Assembly (NCBI GenBank): GCA_030549775.1
Contig: CM060173.1
Span: 36,900,610-36,964,609, forward strand
Direction of reading: 5' to 3'
Source: Tamarix chinensis
Lineage: Eukaryota; Streptophyta; Magnoliopsida; Caryophyllales; Tamaricaceae
Length of the DNA: 64,000 bases
Positions 34,771-48,900 of the stretch are shown here, one piece after another (position 1 is the stretch's first letter; each line of letters starts with the position of its first letter). The notes below the pieces were generated by a model, which had not been told where the DNA came from, did not search any database, and worked only from the letters and a program-made list of their open reading frames with translations. The position numbers were made by a program, and so were the translations under genes.

Positions 34771-35009
34771 TAGGGATGGCAATGGGGCGGGTCACGAACC
34801 CCATCCCCATCCCTGAACCCGATAAGGAAAATAATCCCCGAACCCGACCTGGTCCCCGATATTTTTTTATCCGGGATTCCCTGGCCCGATCCCCGTGGGG
34901 ATCAAATCCCCATACCCGACCTGATCCCCGAAACCTGACTTTATACCCGATCCCCGATCCTCAAACTATTTTTTTATATCATATTTTTAATTTATATTCT
35001 ATAAAAAAA

Positions 35010-35040
<31 letters not shown>

Positions 35041-35200
35041 CAAAAAATTTCAGGGCGGGTTCGAGGATGAGGACCCCAAACACGTCCCCGAAAAAATCCC
35101 TATTAAGAATCCCCGAACCCGATCCCCGAATTCTCTCCCCGAACCCGAACGGAGAATCCCCGACTGGGCCCTGAACCCACGGGGAAAATTGCCATCCCTA
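34771..35200. mobile_element. hAT-type MITE
   Basis: A 430-bp element with 13-bp terminal inverted repeats TAGGGATGGCAAT / ATTGCCATCCCTA. It is flanked by a perfect 8-bp duplication ATTATTGT (34763-34770 and 35201-35208). Terminal style and 8-bp duplication indicate the hAT superfamily. The interior is full of CCCCGAACCCG and CCCGATCCCCG words, the GC-rich type known from dispersed plant elements, and it contains a TA run at 35008-35036. It has no transposase. The open frame across it is an artefact of the repeats. Confidence 0.93.
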
Positions 35201-35208
35201 ATTATTGT

Positions 35209-35832
35209 TTTAAATAGCAAATAAATAATAAAAGTATTCATTTAGCTATAAATTAATAATTCATAAAAATATTATCAATCATAATTATAAATCATTAATC
35301 AATATGAATAATTTATATTTAAATGATAAATTTTTTATATGAATAATATTATCAATAATCATAAATGATAATGTTTATTATAATTTATAAAAATAATAAA
35401 TAATAAGAGTAATATTATTTATAACTATTTATTATAATTAATAAAAATATTATTATTCTTAGTTGCGACGCAATAGTCATTACATATGATATTAATTATA
35501 ATTTTAAATAACTCATTAATATTAAATATATGTTAATTAAAATTGTTAAAAATAATATTAATCATAATTATAATTAAATGATAATAAAAAGATTCATGAT
35601 AATTTCACATAGTAAATTGATCAGAGTAGTATTTATTATAACTATGAACTAATAATGTATAAATTTATTATTAATATTATTATACATAATTAATTAATGC
35701 AAAAAATATTACTTTTAATAATGTATATATTGATTATAAGATGAATATAATTCACAACTATGAATAAATAATTATTACAAATCATGTTAATTATAGTTTT
35801 AAGTATATGATTAATTATCAAGAATATTATTA

Positions 35833-35876
<44 letters not shown>

Positions 35877-36756
35877 CATGATTACTAAGAAAAATAAGAA
35901 TATATCTAATTAAAATATCATGCGTCCAAAATTGCCAATATATATTAATTAAGTTTAGAACAAATAATTTGCTACTTCAACAACGTTCATATTCTAACAC
36001 AACATTATTGCCTTGCCGAACAAAAATTATTATTATTAGTATTCCTTTACGTCATATTAGATATTATATTGGATATAAGGCTGATATATAAAGCTTATAT
36101 ATGTGTGTATATGGACTCTTGTGCCATTATATGGCGTAGTTATCAAGCTAAAACTTGGCATAGTTAGTAAGATAAAATGAGTGAGAAATAAAGTTGTCAT
36201 GTACTTTATTTTTATATCTTTTTTGATCCACAATATGGACATATTATATTGCTTACACTTATGGATCATCAAGTTTTTGTACTACAAATATAGCATCATG
36301 GAGAACCTTAATATTTTAGTAGGCTATCTCCATCTCAGTTGTCATTTAGCACAATAAAAGTTGTGAATCACTTGCTTAGGTTCCTTAAATGTTTGAAAGT
36401 TTAACTCCTATGGCTGAGAGTATGAACCTTTTATAGATCATATTGATGTAACCAATTGATGACATAATGAAACATGGTAGCATAAGTAGTAGCTTGCTAG
36501 ACCAAAGATGATGGTCGATGATAATTGTAGATAGATCTAAATCATATCAAGTTTGATCATAATTTCAAATCCATACCCATGCAAGAAATAGTACGGATGT
36601 GGGGCACAAATTATTTCAAGAGTTCCTGATACATACAAGCACAACAAAAAGAGTCTACTATCATGCTTTGTAAAAATTAAATAATAATAAAATAAATTTA
36701 TTTTTAAGTCATAATGTTAAATAAATCATTATATAAATAATAATTCACATGTATGA
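35209..36756. other. Very AT-rich DNA with a TA microsatellite
   Basis: Mostly AATAAT/ATTAT text with a pure TA run at about 35836-35871. No coding or transposon structure recognised. The flanking AAATAATAAAAG-style text may be old repeat DNA. Confidence 0.4.
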
Positions 36757-36791
36757 AAGGGTCCTTATAAATCAATAATAATACAAGGATA

Positions 36792-36930
<139 letters not shown>

Positions 36931-39399
36931 AAGAATATCACATATCATACAGTTTGATCAATTAATGAAAGGACTATGAAAAATGTTGTCTTAGGAAACT
37001 AGCTATTCATAATACATTATTTCATTAAAGAGTGAAGCATTAAGTAATCATTTTCCCTTCTAGGGTACTTAACATGTTAAAAAATCATTTCAAATGCCTC
37101 TCAATTCTTCAATAAAATAATGTATCAAAAACATAAAAAGTAATTTAAAGAAAATACAAAAATAGTATCAATAAATAAGAAAATATATTAATAAAAGTCA
37201 TATCAATAATTGATTTGATGGATGAATAGAATATAGTGGTGAGTAGCCTAGAATTTTGTTAAAATTATTAACTTATTTGCTACTACTTTAATGAAAAATT
37301 GAACACTTTCCCTAATTTTTATAATACACGTGGGAAACGTTTAATATTAATTAAATAGGGAAATTAAAGATGAAGTAGTATAAAAAGAAACAAAATAAAA
37401 AATACACATAAAATTGCAATATTTCCTATGATATTTTACATAAATAAAATAAACTACAAAAAGAATAAAATCAAATTGAAGATATTAGGAAAGCCAATTG
37501 AAGAGAGAGAAAAAATATATGAAGAACCATTTGGTTAGGGTATGAATAATTATTTCTATTAATATATGGATAGGGAAAACTCAATCTAGGTACTTTGACA
37601 TTCCTTTGTGTTTAATTGCACATTAGAAAAAAAAACATATGTCTCATCGTAGATGAGTACACTTTATTAAACAATATTATAACTAGGTCATGAACTTTTT
37701 ACCAACAAAAAATAACCTAAAATGAGATAATATACAAGAAAATTTCTTTAATAGTGATCAATAACATAAAAAATAATTTTTATCATTATTAATGGGATAA
37801 TTAGGAACTACACTCTTACGGTACCTAAATTATCAAAGATTAGTAATTACACATTTTGTGAAAATGTAATTATTTTTATATTACAATGCTAAAATCAAGG
37901 ATTATTATACCAATTGATAAATGATAAATCACATGTTTGAAAAGGTCGTTATAAATCAACAATGATACAATGATAAATTCAAAGAGAGAATAAAACAAAA
38001 TGAAAGGAATTGAAGAATATGAGATGTTATATAATTTAATCAATTATTATTAAAATATTTACGGATGGAATAATTAATAAAATATATAGTATTAGGAAAC
38101 TAGATGTCCACAATATATTATTTCATTAATTTATAAAACATTAAACAAGGATTTTACTTTTATAGTTTGCAAATGTTAGATAATTATTTCAAATATTAAA
38201 AATTTCTCAATAATTTAGAAAAATAACATATTAAACACACATAAGCAATTGAAACAACATGAAAATATAACATCAATAAAAAAAATATATTATGAAAATC
38301 CATGTCAATAATTGATTTGAATGATGAATACCATGTAGAAGTAGTGAGTAGCCCCAATTTTTTAAATTATTAATTTATTTAAAACCACTTTGATGAAAAA
38401 ATGAAAAACTTCCTTAATTTTGTATAATACACTTGAAAAAAGGTTGATCTTAATTAAATGGGCCAACAAAACCTAAAGTGGTATAAAAAGAAACGAAATT
38501 AGTAGGATATATAGACATTCAATACTTCCCATGGTTTTTTATGTATAAAATGAAACTATAGAGAGAATAAAATTAAATGAAAGAGATGAGGGGAACTATT
38601 TGAAGAGAAAAAAAAATGTAAGAGAAACCATTTGGTTAAGGTACGAGTAATTATTTCTATTAATGTAAGGATTTTGAAAATTTTAACATATATACTTTGA
38701 CATTTCTCCTAATTCTCTATTTTTAATTTCATGTTAGAAAATAAAAATAATTTGATTGATCCTAGATGAGTATACTTTAGTAAACATTATTATACCTAGG
38801 GCATTTACCTTTTTACAAATAAGAACTAATATAAAATGGTATAATAGATAAGGAAATTTCTTTCAAAAGTTATCAATAGCCTAAAAGATAATTTATATGA
38901 ATATCAATAGGATAGTTAGGAATAAAAAAGATGTTATTTTATTAATTCGCACACTTTTTAAGAAAGTAATGAAAGTATTCTTAAAATTATACTTACACAT
39001 TTCATTAAAAAATAAAAAAGCAGTTAATGTATATATAGTTTTAAAAAATAAGGATAAAAATATAAAATAGGCTTTGACTTTTCTAAAATTACTTTATTTT
39101 TTAATGAAAGAATAACTTCCATTTTCACGTGGAGGGAGTACAAACCTATACTATTTAAATGTTTAATATAACATCAATAAATGAACAAAATCTATTGAGA
39201 AAATCCATAATAATAATCATGAACAACATCAAGAAGTAGTGATTATCCTAGATTTTTTTTTCCTAAATGTGACTTAATTTAAACTTACGTTTATAAAAAG
39301 GTAAATGCTCCCCTTATTCTTTTTATTACACAAGAAAACAAGGTTAATGTAATTAAATAGTACAATAAAAGATGAAATGGTATAAAAAGAAAGAATATT

Positions 39400-39401
<2 letters not shown>

Positions 39402-39462
<61 letters not shown>
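39402..39462. repeat. AT microsatellite
   Basis: Pure TA dinucleotide run inside the third unit of the tandem array. The Ile-Tyr open frames across it are artefacts. Confidence 0.97.
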
Positions 39463-39466
<4 letters not shown>

Positions 39467-40990
39467 CAAATTCACTACTTCCCATGCTATTTTTACATAA
39501 AAAAAATAACACAATAAGCGAATTACAGAAATGAATGAGATTATAACAACCAAATGAAATAAAATCAAAAAACACATGTGGAACCATTAATTAGGTTTTG
39601 AATAATATGGATTATAAAAATTTTAATTAAGTTATTTTGACATTTGACTTAATCTTCTACATTTATTTTTATACTTTATTAAATAATATTACAATCAGGA
39701 CATTTACTTTTTACAGATTAAGACAAATATAAAAAGATATAATAAACAAAAGTATTTCTTTCCACAGAGATCAATAGCCTACATATATATTAGTAACATT
39801 GTTACAAACTACTCCAAAATTATATGAATTATATAAAAAATATTAATGAGTGAGTCACCTTTTGTAAAAATTTAATAATATAATTATTTTTATATTACAA
39901 TGATTTACAAACAATAATCAAACAAATTGATAAAAATAAATAAATAACATGTTTGATGGAGTCATAAAAAATCAAATAAATATACAAGTGATGGAATCAA
40001 GGAGAACTAAAAATAAAATGTAAGAAATGAAAAATATATGGTGTTATACTATTTGATCAATTATTATGAAAATATTTAAATATGAAAGAATTAAGAAAAA
40101 ATATGTCTTTAGAAATTAAAAATCCAAAATATGATACTTTTATAAAATAATATTAAAAATAATAATATTTTATTAATTAGTTAAAAATTAAGGATTTTGT
40201 TAAATATTAAAAGTTTCATAATAATTTGATAAAATAACATATCAAACACAAAAAAGGGAAAATAAAAGGTTATGTGTTTTAAAAAGAAACAAAATTGGCC
40301 ACATATAAAAATTAAATACTTCCCATATTTTTTAAATAAAGTGTGGAGAGAATAAAATAAAATAAAAGAGGTCAAAACAACTGTATCTTGTGAAAACAAA
40401 TTGTATGCAGAGCCATTTGAAAAGAGTATGAGTAATCATTTCTATTAATACATACATTATGACAATTTTAATTTAGAAGCTTTGACATTTGACCTTATCC
40501 TCTTTATTTGTTTTTACATTAGAAAACAAATAAAATGTGATTTATCATATACAAGTATAATTTATTAAATAATATTTTCAAAAAGACATTTATATTTTAA
40601 AAATAAAAATATAAAACTAATATAATAAATAAGGATTTTCCTTCAAAAGTGATGAATAGCCTAAAATATAATATATGTCAATGACATATTAGTGGGAAAT
40701 TATAAATAGTAATATAAAAATAATACATTTTTTCATTAATTAATGAAGAATTAAGCAAGAATGTATTTCTATTATAGTGAATATATAAATAAATTATTTC
40801 TAATCATAACAATTTCTCAATAATTTGATAAAATAATGTAAAAAATACACAAAGAACAATTAATAGAAAATGAAAGTATAACATCAATAAATAAGAAATT
40901 ATATTAAAAAATTCCATATCAATAATTGATTTGTCTGATGAATAGCATAAAATAGAGGATAACCTAGAAATTTATTTATTTTAAATTATT

Positions 40991-41610
40991 AATTTATTTC
41001 ATGTGAAATGATTCCATAGAAACTAATTAGCACACAAAACAACAATATGTTTGAATGATGAAACCAAAAGAATGGACTTTTTTCATTTTAACATTAATCA
41101 ATAGGATAAATATTATCTTATTTTTACTACCAAACATATATAAAGAAAATAAATGGGGCGGGGGGTAAGAGGTGAAAATTAAAATTGGCTTTGTTAATAA
41201 ACTAAATAATCAAAAGAAAATTATATTTTTATGATGTCATTCATTACCTCTCTTCAAAACAATTGATAATACTATTACCTTACTAAAAAGTCAAAGGCTA
41301 CAAAATTCAAAAAGTTAATAAAAATTAAATATAGAAGGGTTCAAGGGTTAACAAGAGAGAGATTGAAGGATAAAAAGGTAAAATGAAAGGGATTGAAGGG
41401 CATTGAAAGAGAGGAAAATAAAATGAATTTGAACCAAACCCAACATGCAAAATCATAATTGATTCATCGAATGGGCTGTGAGAACATAATCATTCTATCA
41501 AAACCCAAAAGTAATCTCCATATTTTGTCATAATCAACATTTTAGCAGAAAAATGGCTTAGCCTCCAATTTTATATCATCAAAATCACAACATACATAAT
41601 CAAGCACCAT

Positions 41611-41641
<31 letters not shown>

Positions 41642-42857
41642 ACACACACAAACACACACACACACACACACACATATAGTAGGAAAAAAAGGGAGGGAGG
41701 AGCCTAAATAAATTAATAGTAAAATAAATTGATGTCCTTAGAATTTCAAAAAAGGGAGAATTAATTTATCCAACTTTGATTTTTGAAATTAGAAGAAGGG
41801 GAAGAGATGGAGAAGATAACAATCAAATAAATGAAGGAGGATGGGCATTGCTAAAGAGGGAGAGAAGGATGGGAGTTACCAAGTGAAGAGGGGTGAGGGT
41901 TAGAGAAGAGAAAACACACATATAGGCTAAAAACGAAAATAAAAGGGGTTGTCTATCTTTTAGATGAGGCCAAGCCATGACTAAGAAAGAGAACACGGGC
42001 ATGGGCCATGGATTGGGTCGATTTAAGCCAGTTAATCCATGCTCCAAGTTTTAAAAAATAGTTTTTATAAAAGAAAATTCTTTTTCATTTAGTTTTAAGG
42101 AAGAAAATTGGGTTATACCTCTATGAACCCCTAAGGATGAGATGATGAGTTTAATGTTGTCGCGTCTAAGACTAACATTAATGAGTTTAAAATTGTTATC
42201 ATCATCAGCCATTAATGTACCCACACACCCAAAAAATACTACTAATATCAAACCGTATTAAAAATGGGATAGTTATCTGATCTAAATTACCTATGGTCCC
42301 ATAACCCCTATTCGAACTATAATTATAAAAGTTAATACTAATAATATATAATTTATATGCATTAAAATTAATTCTTTTCACTCCTTAATCTGTCTCCATT
42401 TCCTTATCCACCCTAAACACATAAAACACAAAATTGTTAGGGTAATTATAAAATAAATTAGAAAGTCTAGAGCTAAGCATAAGAAGATTTTCTATATCTT
42501 TATTGGCAGTAAAAGCTTACTTAAACTCTTTAAAAAACACACTATAAACCTACTTAAGAATTTGATAAAGTAAAAAAACCAATGAACCAAATTGAGAGAA
42601 AAAGAGAGAGAGATGGGGGATGATAGAGGAAAAATAAAATAAAAGTGTCAGGGTGATGCAAAACTATGCCCCTCTAACTAAATTGGTTACAAAAATTTAA
42701 ATTAATTATCTAAAAATAATCATTAATATCAATATTTTTTATATTTGAAAATACAACATTAAAAAACATAATAAATTATAAATTAAAATCTTAAAATGGT
42801 CATTACAAATCAAATAGTTTTGATAAATTCTTTATTTAATATCAATTTATGTGTGGT
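40991..42857. other. AT-rich DNA with an AT-AC microsatellite
   Basis: No gene recognised. TA then CA repeats lie at 41611-41674. A purine-rich patch at 41800-41920 and a patch with GGGCATGGGCCATGG (about 41998-42012) suggest a decayed LTR promoter zone, but no ends could be placed. Confidence 0.35.
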
Positions 42858-42964
42858 TCACTACTACTACTCCTCCTCCTCCTCCTCCTACTCCTATTAC
42901 TGCTACTACTGTTGCTGCTGCTACTCCTATTGTTATTGCTGCTGCTTCTCCTACTACTACTACT
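42858..42964. repeat. TAC/TCC/TGC microsatellite at the element end
   Basis: Degenerate trinucleotide run (ACT, CCT, TGCTGC, CTACTACTACT) directly after CACTAC. It seems to have grown inside the terminal inverted repeat. Poly-Leu and poly-Ser frames on both strands are artefacts. Confidence 0.9.
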
Positions 42965-44147
42965 TGCAAAAAATTCTTTTGGCAACAAAAATTTTATGAC
43001 ATTGCAAAAATTTGTTGCTAAAAATAATTTATTTATATGGTGATTATTAGGAATGTTTTGTAACGACATTTGTGGTTGCAATATATGTGATAGTTTGTTT
43101 GCAACGAAATTTATATGTTGCAATATACAAATTGTTTTTGCAACAAATTTTTTTTGTTGCAAAATATTGATTGAATTTATTACATCTAACATAATTATTG
43201 CATATATTTAGATTATGTTAATGCGTTGACAAGTTGTTGCAAAAAAACATGTATCAACAATTTTACTATAACATCTATAGTTTGTTGTCGGAAAAAATAA
43301 CTTATGAAAATAATGATTAAGTTTCCTTGCTAAACATTATTGTTATAAATATTAATTTATTTTCTCTTGTCATATCTAATATGTGCGGGGAGATGAAAAT
43401 TAAGAAAAATATTTTTACAATGATAATTTTCATTATAAGTTATACATATAACTATTAGCAATGATAATTTTTGTTGTTAAATATTTTATCAATTTATTGC
43501 AATGACTATATTGATTTTAGTATACCTATTAGTTTATGCAACAACATTTGTTTGTTTCAAAACATATGAACAATGACAAAGGAAAAAAGTAATAAAAAAT
43601 TATAAATAAAATTAGACCGGCTTCCCCTAATCCCATTTCTCTCTCATATGTTTTGTCCCATCTTTTGCATCAATTTGTGTGTGATCTTATTCATTTCTAC
43701 TATCTTCTTCTTTTTTCTCAATCCTCGGATCATTTCTCCCTGTTGCCACTACCTTCTCCATCTCCCAATCTCGCATTCATTGTGTTATCCTCATTTAATT
43801 ATATCGATTGGACACACCAATTTTTCTTAGCATCCATCAACACAATCAAATCCCTAATTGCCAAGTAGAATTTGGTAGGTTTTCATTTAATTTGATAATT
43901 TTTTCTTGATATATATGTTAAGAATAATTTTTGGTTATATTGATTTAAGAGGGACATATACATATGACATAATTTATGGATAATGATTAGAGGTTTCACA
44001 GATAATTTATTGCAACAGTGTTTAAACAAGTTCTTGTGTTGTTGCAATTGTATATTTTGGTAATGAAAAAGATGGTTGTTGAAGTTTTAAGTTCAAATTT
44101 GGCAATAACTTTATTGTTGCAATTATGTATTTTTTGTAACGATAAAG

Positions 44148-44519
44148 TGTAATACTCTTAAACTGAGCAGAGTATTACAAGGATTGATATGACTACTTAT
44201 ATCAACATAGTATACCATCATTTTGATGATTATATCCTAAGAACTCCTCAGTTGAACGTGCTTGTTATGGAGTAATTTTTAGGATAGATGACCATCTTAG
44301 GAAGTTTTGGAAATGACTTGTGTTGATATATGGGCTAGCCGATCAATCCAAAAGTGCTCCATGGTAGCCCTCACAGCTCTTGTGGGAATAGGTGGCTACC
44401 AATTGACCTTGGATAGTCATTTTGGCTCAAAGTGTTAGAAATTTGTGGGTCTCAGGTGCTGTTAGGTGACCCTTGTGTGGTCGTATCAACTTGGGGTATT
44501 TTTAAATTTTTTTTGTTCC
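44148..44519 (+). mobile_element. Cassandra-like solo LTR with 5S rRNA-like core
   Basis: Flanked by a perfect 5-bp duplication TAAAG (44143-44147 and 44520-44524). It begins TGTAATACTC, which pairs with GAGTATTACA at 44170-44179 as a 10-bp hairpin. The block at about 44205-44324 resembles plant 5S rRNA: GAACTCCTCAGTTGAACGTG at 44241, GAGTAA, then GGATAGATGACC at 44282 (the internal promoter C-box region), then GGAAGTTTTGG and GTGTTG. The downstream GGTGGCTACCAA and TCGTATCAACTTGGGG text fits Cassandra TRIM LTRs as I know them. The 3' end reads CC instead of CA. Its 5S copy is diverged and probably inactive. Confidence 0.85.
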
Positions 44520-45255
44520 TAAAGTGTATTAAATTTTTGCAATGACATAAGTCGTTGCAATTAATGTATTTTTGCAACGACAAATATTATTACTTTAATA
44601 TGCACTTTGTTTTGCAAGGACGTATGTTGTTGCAAATAATAAGCTTTAACAACAACATAATTTGTTGCCAAAGCACAACTATTTTTTTTAATGATAAAAG
44701 TCATTGCTAATTATAGGTTTTTGTAACGGTATAAATTGTTTTTGAATTAGGATCAATATTTTGTAATGAAAAAAAACATTGCAATATATAAACACATATA
44801 GTTAGGTAAAGTGATGTATTGCAACGACTTTTATTTGTCAACGATAATTTATGTTGCATTTAATTATATTTTTGCAATGACCACTATTGTTGCTTTTTTT
44901 TACAACGCCATAACGCACAACAACCCTATAAAAAATGTCATTGTGATATATACATTTTTGGCAACAAATTTATATCTTCAGCAACAAAAAGTATCATTTC
45001 TAAATGAGTTTTTTTTATTGTGTACCTTGGATTTCAAATTTCAAAATTATTATATAAATTCTATATATTCATATAATATAGGATGATTCCTTATGTAACA
45101 ATGATAAATTTTCCTAAAATTTTAATTTATTTAATGTAATGAGATTGTTTACTATAGAAAAATCCAAAAATATCAATATTTCAAATAATAGTTTTCAAAA
45201 AAACATTATCTAACAAATTCTTTAATGATAGATTACATAATTAAAAGGGTCATAA

Positions 45256-45950
45256 TGTAATACCCCATATTTTTTTGTAAATGGTTGAATGAGAATTATG
45301 CCAAATTTTGGGCCTTTGATTTTGAAATAATGTTATGATTTGTTTTGGGACAAAATTTGATTTGAAATAAAAATAGAGTTTATTGAGTTTTGTAGGCAAA
45401 TTGATTAACTAATTCCAAGAAGTGATCGGCTAGTTTGTCGTTTAAGGAAATTTGGTTTTATCAACATAATTGATGGACTGGTTGGGGAAAATTGATTGAC
45501 TGGTGGTAGAACAATCAACCAGTAGAGCCAAATCCATTGACTAGTTTGCTGAGCTGATTATATTTTTTAACTTGATTTTATTAAAAATCCTTTACACTAA
45601 AATGGGACCATACCAACCCATGCCAATTGTTCATAAGAGATTCCTAACCATTTTTATGATGCATTTAACAAGAAATATTGCATTGAATTGATCTGGAGGT
45701 TGATTATGACAATTGATGAGGAGAGATGATCTTAGTATTGATTTCTTCCTCCTTTCTCCTTTACACAATTCTGAGATCAAATGCTTTGATCTTAGACACG
45801 ATTCATAGCAAATAAAAGATTTCTTCCATGCTGACCTTCCATTGCTCCATTCATGAATGCTAATTCTAGCTTAATTAGCCTACATCTTCTAGAGAAATCA
45901 TTTGAGCTCTAGAGAATATATTAGCAAATCTTGTACAAAAGCTGGTCGTT
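45256..45950 (+). mobile_element. Family F LTR, left part
   Basis: Begins TGTAATACCCCATATTTTT and carries GACTGGTTG / CAACCAGT-type words (45475-45550), as does the LTR at 58346. It is cut at the TCGTT target site by the family L solo LTR, and the text resumes at 50399. Putative upstream flank CATAA. No coding part is attached. Confidence 0.6.
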
Positions 45951-48900
45951 TGTAATACCTTATATTTTTAAAATCTAATTTTATTAAGCTTACTGATTTT
46001 ATTAGCGTAATTTGATGCAAAAATTTAATTATTTTAATTTTGATTTGTTTTATGGATTTATCGACGATTTCGAATTCATATTTGAATTTAATTAATTTTG
46101 CCGTTGCGAACCATTCTGGACAGATTATTCGTTCACGACCATGATTTTATTATATTCTTATGGTTTCGATTTTCGGTTAAAAATATGTATTCCCATTCTT
46201 TCTCGTGTTTTCATTTTTAATATTTTAGATTTATTTTCGATTATAACTTCGTCGTGTGATTACGAATTTATTTTTGGAGTTATATTTCGTTAACGAAATA
46301 TAATATTTAAATTATAGAATTTTAGTTTAAATAGTTAGATTTATTTTAATGATTTTATCCGTAGAAAATATTTCCAAATTTAAATTTATTTGTTTTCCGA
46401 AATCGTTAATATTTTCGGAAAATTTTAAATTAAAAAGGTTTTTCGGAAATTATTTATAAATTCCTTTCTGAAATTAATTTTCTTTTGTTTTATGCTTTTT
46501 GATTTACGAAAAACCAATTTCGGAAATTATTTAAATTAGTCTCGGTTTATTAGAATTTAACTTAAATGTTATATTATATGCTTTTAAATAATTTTTCGAG
46601 GTCTTATAATATATTTCCGTAAATAATACAAATTTTTATGTTCGTTGGTAAATTTTTTTGGAAATGTTTCCGAAATTCTTTATATAGCCTTTTTATTAAT
46701 TTTAAGCCTCCGGATTCGTTCGAAATAAATTTTTGTTAAATAAATATTAGGTAAAAATCTTCCAATAATAATTTTAAACATTTAGTATTTTATTTTATAT
46801 GAGTATTGGTAAAAAAAAAACGAGCCTAACCCGCCGGTGCCCGACCCCCCTTTCTTCCTTTTCCTTTTTCCCTGCTTCTCTTCCTCTTCACTTCTCTTTC
46901 CCGATAGTCCCTTGCTCCCAACACTTGCTCCCTGTTCGCAGCCCCAGCCTCCTCCTCCTCCCTACTCCAGTCGACCTCGCCAGCCGCCGCCGACCGATCT
47001 CCAACCAGCTGCCACCGGCGACGCAACAGCAGCAGCCACAGCAGCCAGCTTGACCGCAACAGTAGCAGCAGCGCGGGAGCAGCAGCAGCAGCGACAAGCC
47101 ACCGTCCGGCTCCGGCGAGCCTCGCTGACCACCGGCGAGCTGTCCCCCGGCCCCCGACTAAGCTTCCCCAGCCTTCCTTTGCTCCGATTTGTTGATTTTT
47201 GTTTGGTATAAATTTCTGAAAAACCCTAATATGGATTTGATTAATTGGGTATGATTTAGCTTGTGATAAGCTAAATTAATTGTTTGATTATGTATATATG
47301 TGCTGTGAGATTGATTTGGATATGTTAATTGTATGGTTTGTGTTGGGAATTTGGAAATTTGAATTTTAGGCCGGGTTATGCCCAATTTTTCGGATTTGTC
47401 CGATTTGGCGATTTTGGATAAATTGATTATACAATATGTTTTTAAATGTATCTAATTTCATGTTGGAACCGTCAATTTGATAAATTTATACGGAATCAAT
47501 CGGAATTTGATTTCTAGGTCAAAATTCGTGTGTGATAAAATTGGGCCGCATAATTGAGTCGTTTCGCTCAATTGATTTTGCAATATCGTTTGAAATGTAT
47601 TTAATTTCATATCAGAAGTGTTGATTTGGGAAAATTGTGCGTAATTAATCGGAATTGGATTTTTAGGTCAAAACTCTTGCGGGACTAAATTGGATTATAT
47701 AATCGGGTCGTTTTATTTATTTGACTATACAACGTCAATTTATATATTGTAGCAAGAATTGATCGGATTTGCATTCCAGGCTCAAAAACCCTAATTGTGC
47801 TAAATAGGGTATTTCTTTTATTGGTTTTGATCAATTGATTATTTGATATGTTATAAAATGTGTTTAATTGTATTTCTAAACATTCAATTTCATTAAATTT
47901 ATAGAATTTTACCAAATTGCATTTTCGGGCCTAAAACCCTAGATTTCAAGTGAGATTATGAAATTGGTTATTTGTATAGTTGTTTTTCTAAAATTAAATT
48001 TATAGAATTAGTTGAAATGATCCTAATTGTATACTAATTCCTTTGATTGGAATTAATTGATTTGAATTACCTGAGTTTGTGTCGTGGGCTTTAAAACCCT
48101 AATTTTGAAAACGGATCGTCTTGAATTGGTTAATCAGAAGATTGTTTTGGTTGAAATTAATTATCTAGATTTATCTAAAATTAGTTTAATTGTGCTTTAA
48201 AACTATTAATTTGAGGTAATCAAAGTGATTTGGTCGATTTGTAGCTTAGGCATTAAAAACCCTAATCTTCGGGGAGTGTTTTATAAATTGATTTTTGCTA
48301 TGCGTCTTTTATCTAATCAATTTCTGTCTTTGGGTTTTAAATCATTTAAATTATGTTTTAATCTAATCGGTTTGGTTTCAATTCTATGCAAATGATTGGT
48401 TTATCTATTTAGTTGTAAAACCTAATGAATAAGTCATTTGCGATAAATTAACTTATAATCGATTATTCTTTCTCGGGCTTTCCAAATTAATTTGAAATGT
48501 CCCAAGTGATATGTGTATTAATCCATTTTGATTTATATTTAATCTTAAATCTTAATAGAGCTATTCTTTTGAGTCCTAAGTTTTGGACACGTTTTCCAAG
48601 AAAGATCATTTGTGTTCGTTTGCGTTTATTTAATTATAATATGTGAATTATTAAATTATAAGATAGTTTCTAACCTAGTTCTGATTTCTATCGGCGATCT
48701 AGGAAAGCTTTATTGTGGATCCTCGAGCTAGTGATCTCCCTATCTCTCTTATCTCGCTTAGCTAGCTTCGAATTTAGGTAAGTCTCTGCTTGCCTCCACT
48801 TATGGGTGTTCCGTAAGGACATAACTAAGGTCTCCTGTGTGTTACGTGTTTTACTTGCCTTGGATGCCTTGTACGAATTATATGTTGTGTCCTATATGTT

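Larger units (their letters stand above)
42858..45022. mobile_element. CACTA-like non-autonomous element
   Basis: The left end reads CACTAC and, after a TCC/TAC microsatellite, continues TTGCAAAAAATTCTTTTGGC. The right end reads TTTTTTATTGTG. Between them are at least a dozen short inverted motifs of the type TTGCAACGAC...GTCGTTGCAA (for example near 43059, 43102, 44535, 44573, 44613, 44819 and 44872), concentrated near both ends as in CACTA subterminal regions. A pyrimidine-rich 5'-UTR-like block lies at 43630-43870. No transposase remains. A 3-bp duplication could not be confirmed, so the exact ends are tentative. A Cassandra-like LTR is nested at 44148-44519. Confidence 0.55.

Noticed and set aside
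34767..35174. 135-residue Pro/Arg-rich frame
   Set aside because: It coincides with the hAT MITE and reflects its CCCGAACCCG repeats.
39120..39140. Stowaway MITE end (GTGGAGGGAGTA)
   Set aside because: Resembles one Stowaway terminus, but no matching opposite end with TA duplication was found within 300 bases.
43648..43868. Possible host 5' UTR or first exon
   Set aside because: Pyrimidine-rich text inside the CACTA-like element; no downstream exon or splice context could be supported.
46799..47211. Open frames of 77-124 residues in GC-rich DNA
   Set aside because: This is the same LTR promoter zone in the 45951-50393 copy; CAG-type repeats keep several frames open at once.
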